Source of the DNA: Polaromonas sp.
GTDB lineage: Bacteria > Pseudomonadota > Gammaproteobacteria > Burkholderiales > Burkholderiaceae_C
Direction of reading: 5' to 3'
Length of the DNA: 36,115 bases
Assembly: GCA_028291985.1 (NCBI GenBank)
Contig: JAQGNE010000014.1
Location: forward strand, 1 to 36,115
In this document: piece by piece, positions 33,354 through 36,115 of the stretch
How the letters are laid out: every line of letters begins with the position of its first letter
Numbering within the stretch: the first letter of the stretch is position 1
Program-made: the position numbers and the translations under genes
Notes under the pieces: model-generated
Database searches by the model: none
Told to the model about the DNA's origin: nothing
What the model saw: only the letters and a program-made list of their open reading frames with translations

Positions 33354-35765
33354 ATGTCCCGATTTCAAGTGAAAAAAGTTGCCGTGCTGGGTGCGGGCGT
33401 CATGGGTGCGCAGATTGCTGCGCATCTGGTCAATGTCAAGGTGCAGGTCGTGCTGTTTGACCTGGCTGCCAAAGAGGGTCCGAAGAACGGCATCGTCACC
33501 AAAGCCATTGAGGGCTTGAAGAAGCTCAAGCCCGCCCCGCTCGGCGTGCCGGAGGACGCATCGCTGATTCAGCAGGCGAACTACGAAGAACACTTGGATG
33601 TGCTCAAGGAATGCGACCTGATCATTGAGGCGATTGCCGAGCGCATGGACTGGAAGACCGATCTGTACAACAAGATTGCGCCTTTCATTGCCGACGGCGC
33701 CATTGTTGCCAGCAACACCTCGGGCCTGTCCATCACGAAACTCAGCGAAGCACTGCCCGAGTCGATCAAGCCGCGCTTTTGCGGTATCCACTTTTTCAAC
33801 CCGCCGCGTTACATGACGCTGGTGGAGTTGATCAACACACCGACAACCGAACCCCAGGTGCTGGACGACCTGGAAGCCTTTGTCACCAGCGCGCTGGGAA
33901 AAGGGGTTATTCGGGCTCATGACACGCCCAACTTCATTGCCAACCGCGTTGGCATCGCCAGCATGCTGGCCACCATCAAGGAGGCCGAGAACTTTGGCCT
34001 GAGCTATGACGTGGTCGATGACCTGACCGGCAAGAAGCTGGGCCGCGCCAGCTCGGGCACCTTCCGCACGGCTGATGTGGTGGGCCTGGACACGATGGCG
34101 CATGTCATCAAGACCTTGCAGGACAACCTGGGCGAGGGCAAAACGCCGGACCCGTTTGAAGGCATGTACGGTACGCCGCCGGTGCTTGCCAAATTGCTGG
34201 AGTCAAAGAGCCTGGGCCAGAAGACCGGTGCCGGCTTTTACAAGAAGGTGGGCCGCGACATCATGCGGCTGGACCCGGAGAGCATGGAGTACGTACCTGG
34301 CGGCGCCAAGGCCAATGAGGTCGTCGGCCGCATGCTGAAAAAGCCCGCGGGCGAGCGCCTTCGCCTGCTGCGTGAAGCCGAGGGCGCCGAGCCACGGTTT
34401 TTGTGGGCCATTTTGCGGGACCAGTTCCATTACGCCGCGGTGCATCTGGAAAGCATTGCCGAAACCGCGCGCGACATCGACTTTGCGATGCGCTGGGGCT
34501 TTGGGTCCAAACAGGGGCCGTTCGAGCTGTGGCAGCAGGCCGGCTGGACACAGGTGGCCAACTGGATCAAGGAAGACATTGATGCTGGCAAGGCGATCTC
34601 CAGCGCGCCGCTGCCCGACTGGGTGTTCAAGGGCCCGGTAGCCGAAGCGCAGGGCGTGCACACGCCCGAGGGCTCATGGAGCGCCTCAGCCAACAAATTC
34701 ATTCCACGCCGCAAGCTGCCGGTGTACGAACGTCAGCATTTCCCTGAAGACGTGCTGGGTGCGAAGGCCATTGCATTTGAAACCGCCGGCACCACGCTGC
34801 ATGAAGATGACGCGATCCGCCTGTGGACGCTGGATGCTGCCGCTGACATCGTGATCGCCAGCATCAAGACCAAAATGCATGCCATCAGCCCCGATGTGGC
34901 GGAAGGCTTGGCCATGGGTGTGGAACTGGCCGAGAAAAGCTACAAGGGCATGGTCATCTGGTCCAACCATGAGATGTTTTCAGCCGGTGCAGACTTGCAG
35001 GCCATGCTGCCTGCCTTCATGATGGGCGGCGCCGCCGCGGTTGAAGGCGCCGAGGCTGAACTGCAAAACGTGATGCTCAAGATGCGCTACAGCGCCGTGC
35101 CCGTTGTGTCGGCGATTCGCGGGCTGGCATTGGGCGGTGGCTGCGAAATGGCGGTGTATTCGGCCAAGCGCGTGGCCGCCATGGAAAGCTATATCGGCCT
35201 GGTTGAAGTGGGCGTGGGCCTGGTGCCGGGCGCTGGCGGACTGGCTTACATTGCACGGCGCGCGGCTGAAAACGCGGCGACGTCCACCAACAAGGACATC
35301 CTGCCTTTCCTAACCGAAGGCTTTACCGGCGCGGCTATGGCCAAGGTAGGCACCAGCGCGATTGAAAGCCGCAAGATCGGTTACCTGCTGGACAGCGATG
35401 TGATCGTGCCCAACAAGGACGAGCTGCTGTACATCGCCATCAACGAAGCGCGTGCGATGTTCGACTCGGGTTACCGCGCGCCGCACAAGCGTGCGTTTCC
35501 GGTGGCTGGGCGCAATGGCCTGGCCACCATCAAGGGCCAGCTGGTCAACATGCGCGATGGCGGCTTCATCAGTGCGCACGACTTTCACATCGCCAGCCTG
35601 ATCGCCCATGTGGTATGCGGCGGAGATGTCGATGCCAACACGCTGGTTACTGAAGAGTATTTGATGACGCTGGAGCGCAAGGCGTTCTGCTCGCTGCTGA
35701 CGCACGAGAAGACGCAGGAGCGGATCATGGGGATGCTGAGTACGGGGAAGCCGGTGCGGAACTGA
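33354..35765 (+). CDS. Fused 3-hydroxyacyl-CoA dehydrogenase / enoyl-CoA hydratase (FadN-type order)
   Basis: This 803-residue bifunctional beta-oxidation enzyme has the dehydrogenase first and the hydratase last, the reverse of E. coli FadB. The NAD loop GAGVMG is at 13-18, the dehydrogenase catalytic His146 is in GIHFFNPPRYM, and TPNFIANRVG and GRASSGTFRTADVVGLDT follow. The crotonase part has the oxyanion loop (SAGADLQAM) and GLALGGGCEM at 590-599. Both catalytic Glu residues, Glu598 and Glu618 (LVEVGVGLVPGAGG), are kept at the usual 20-residue distance. AAGGA precedes ATG 33354. A thiolase would be expected next but is not within the window. Confidence 0.95.
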   Translation: MSRFQVKKVAVLGAGVMGAQIAAHLVNVKVQVVLFDLAAKEGPKNGIVTKAIEGLKKLKPAPLGVPEDASLIQQANYEEHLDVLKECDLIIEAIAERMDWKTDLYNKIAPFIADGAIVASNTSGLSITKLSEALPESIKPRFCGIHFFNPPRYMTLVELINTPTTEPQVLDDLEAFVTSALGKGVIRAHDTPNFIANRVGIASMLATIKEAENFGLSYDVVDDLTGKKLGRASSGTFRTADVVGLDTMAHVIKTLQDNLGEGKTPDPFEGMYGTPPVLAKLLESKSLGQKTGAGFYKKVGRDIMRLDPESMEYVPGGAKANEVVGRMLKKPAGERLRLLREAEGAEPRFLWAILRDQFHYAAVHLESIAETARDIDFAMRWGFGSKQGPFELWQQAGWTQVANWIKEDIDAGKAISSAPLPDWVFKGPVAEAQGVHTPEGSWSASANKFIPRRKLPVYERQHFPEDVLGAKAIAFETAGTTLHEDDAIRLWTLDAAADIVIASIKTKMHAISPDVAEGLAMGVELAEKSYKGMVIWSNHEMFSAGADLQAMLPAFMMGGAAAVEGAEAELQNVMLKMRYSAVPVVSAIRGLALGGGCEMAVYSAKRVAAMESYIGLVEVGVGLVPGAGGLAYIARRAAENAATSTNKDILPFLTEGFTGAAMAKVGTSAIESRKIGYLLDSDVIVPNKDELLYIAINEARAMFDSGYRAPHKRAFPVAGRNGLATIKGQLVNMRDGGFISAHDFHIASLIAHVVCGGDVDANTLVTEEYLMTLERKAFCSLLTHEKTQERIMGMLSTGKPVRN

Positions 35766-35787
35766 GTGACTTCTCTTCCTCCTTCCC

Positions 35788-35808
35788 CCTTCCCCCTTCG
35801 GGGGAAGG
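35788..35808. terminator. Perfect 9-bp hairpin after the FadB-like gene
   Basis: CCTTCCCCC (35788-35796) and GGGGGAAGG (35800-35808) pair with a 3-base loop TTC, 23 bp after the stop codon. GTCGGGATGGGGG follows. This CCTTCGGGGGAAGG..GGGATGGGGG unit often precedes DUF559 genes in my recollection, so it may be a mobile-repeat part rather than a dedicated terminator. There is no T run. Confidence 0.55.
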
Positions 35809-35825
35809 TCGGGATGGGGGCAAGC

Positions 35826-36115
35826 ATGCACAACCACCCAACTCCTGTCGCCCAAGCGAATGCCCGCGCATTGCGCCGCGGCATGACCGACTCCGAAAGG
35901 AAACTCTGGTCGCGATTGCGGATGGAACAGCTCGGCGTGAAATTTCGTCGGCAGCATCCCGTGGGCAACTACATCGTGGACTTTGCGTGCCTCACTGCAA
36001 TGCTGATCGTCGAACTCGATGGTTCACAGCACCAGGACAGCGTCGCGTACGACGAACAGCGGGACGCTTATCTTCGCTGCAACGGATACGAGGTTCTTCG
36101 ATTCGCCACCGATCA
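35826..36115 (+). CDS. DUF559 (Vsr-like endonuclease fold) protein, partial
   Basis: This open frame starts at ATG 35826 and runs off the window end after about 96 codons. The translation opens MHNHPTPVAQANARALRRGM and continues TDSERKLWSRLRMEQLGVKFRRQHP, then VGNYIVDFACL and LIVELDGSQHQD. This is the DUF559 pattern: an E-x-x-LW start, R-R-Q.P, and D-x8-12-ELDG-xQH catalytic-like residues resembling the very-short-patch-repair endonuclease fold. Usual length is about 120 residues, so the last quarter is missing. Many copies occur in scattered genomic positions with the upstream hairpin, and its role is not known. Confidence 0.85.
   Translation, partial: MHNHPTPVAQANARALRRGMTDSERKLWSRLRMEQLGVKFRRQHPVGNYIVDFACLTAMLIVELDGSQHQDSVAYDEQRDAYLRCNGYEVLRFATD

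Overview
The window looks like a chromosomal stretch of a beta-proteobacterium of the family Comamonadaceae, most like Polaromonas, Rhodoferax or Variovorax. This rests on high-GC coding style, product types, a short H-NS-like protein, argB followed by a two-component pair and slmA, and at least seven copies of a short repeat (core ATAGCTG..GCGC..GGGCT) that I recall as common in this family. The genus is an inference. I saw no tRNA, rRNA, CRISPR array, phage gene or transposase.

Region 1 (about 1-8.6 kb) is for surface polysaccharide. It holds a membrane acyltransferase, the complete dTDP-L-rhamnose set in the order rmlB-rmlD-rmlA-rmlC, a tightly linked family 2 glycosyltransferase, a convergent rhamnosyltransferase-like glycosyltransferase, and a WecA/MraY-type enzyme that would start a lipid-linked glycan. 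Region 2 (8.6-13.2 kb) is housekeeping: an H-NS family protein, argB, the decayed remains of a response regulator and sensor kinase pair, slmA, and the metallophosphoesterase pdeM.

Region 3 (13.2-29.7 kb) is a sugar-acid catabolic island with two importers and two FadR-type regulators. On the minus strand, a GntR regulator is followed by a polar-amino-acid-type ABC importer that runs straight into D-mannonate dehydratase. A mannitol dehydrogenase/fructuronate reductase family gene is divergent across a clear TGGTTTACCA operator region. Next come an altronate-dehydratase family enzyme with an Ldh-family oxidoreductase, a three-part TRAP transporter, and a second GntR regulator. That regulator is divergent from two short-chain dehydrogenases and a fumarylacetoacetate-hydrolase family enzyme. 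The first half fits fructuronate to mannonate to 2-keto-3-deoxygluconate. The second half fits a non-phosphorylating route in which a 2-keto-3-deoxy acid is oxidised and cleaved hydrolytically.

Region 4 (29.7-36.1 kb) is fatty-acid beta-oxidation: a TetR regulator with a palindromic operator, a long acyl-CoA dehydrogenase, a small secreted DUF2147 protein and a fused 3-hydroxyacyl-CoA dehydrogenase/enoyl-CoA hydratase. A partial DUF559 endonuclease-like gene runs off the window end. The most unusual observation is that three genes (the Ldh-family enzyme, the TRAP binding protein and the DUF2147 protein) have N-terminal codons lying inside copies of the dispersed repeat; in two of them this forms the signal peptide.
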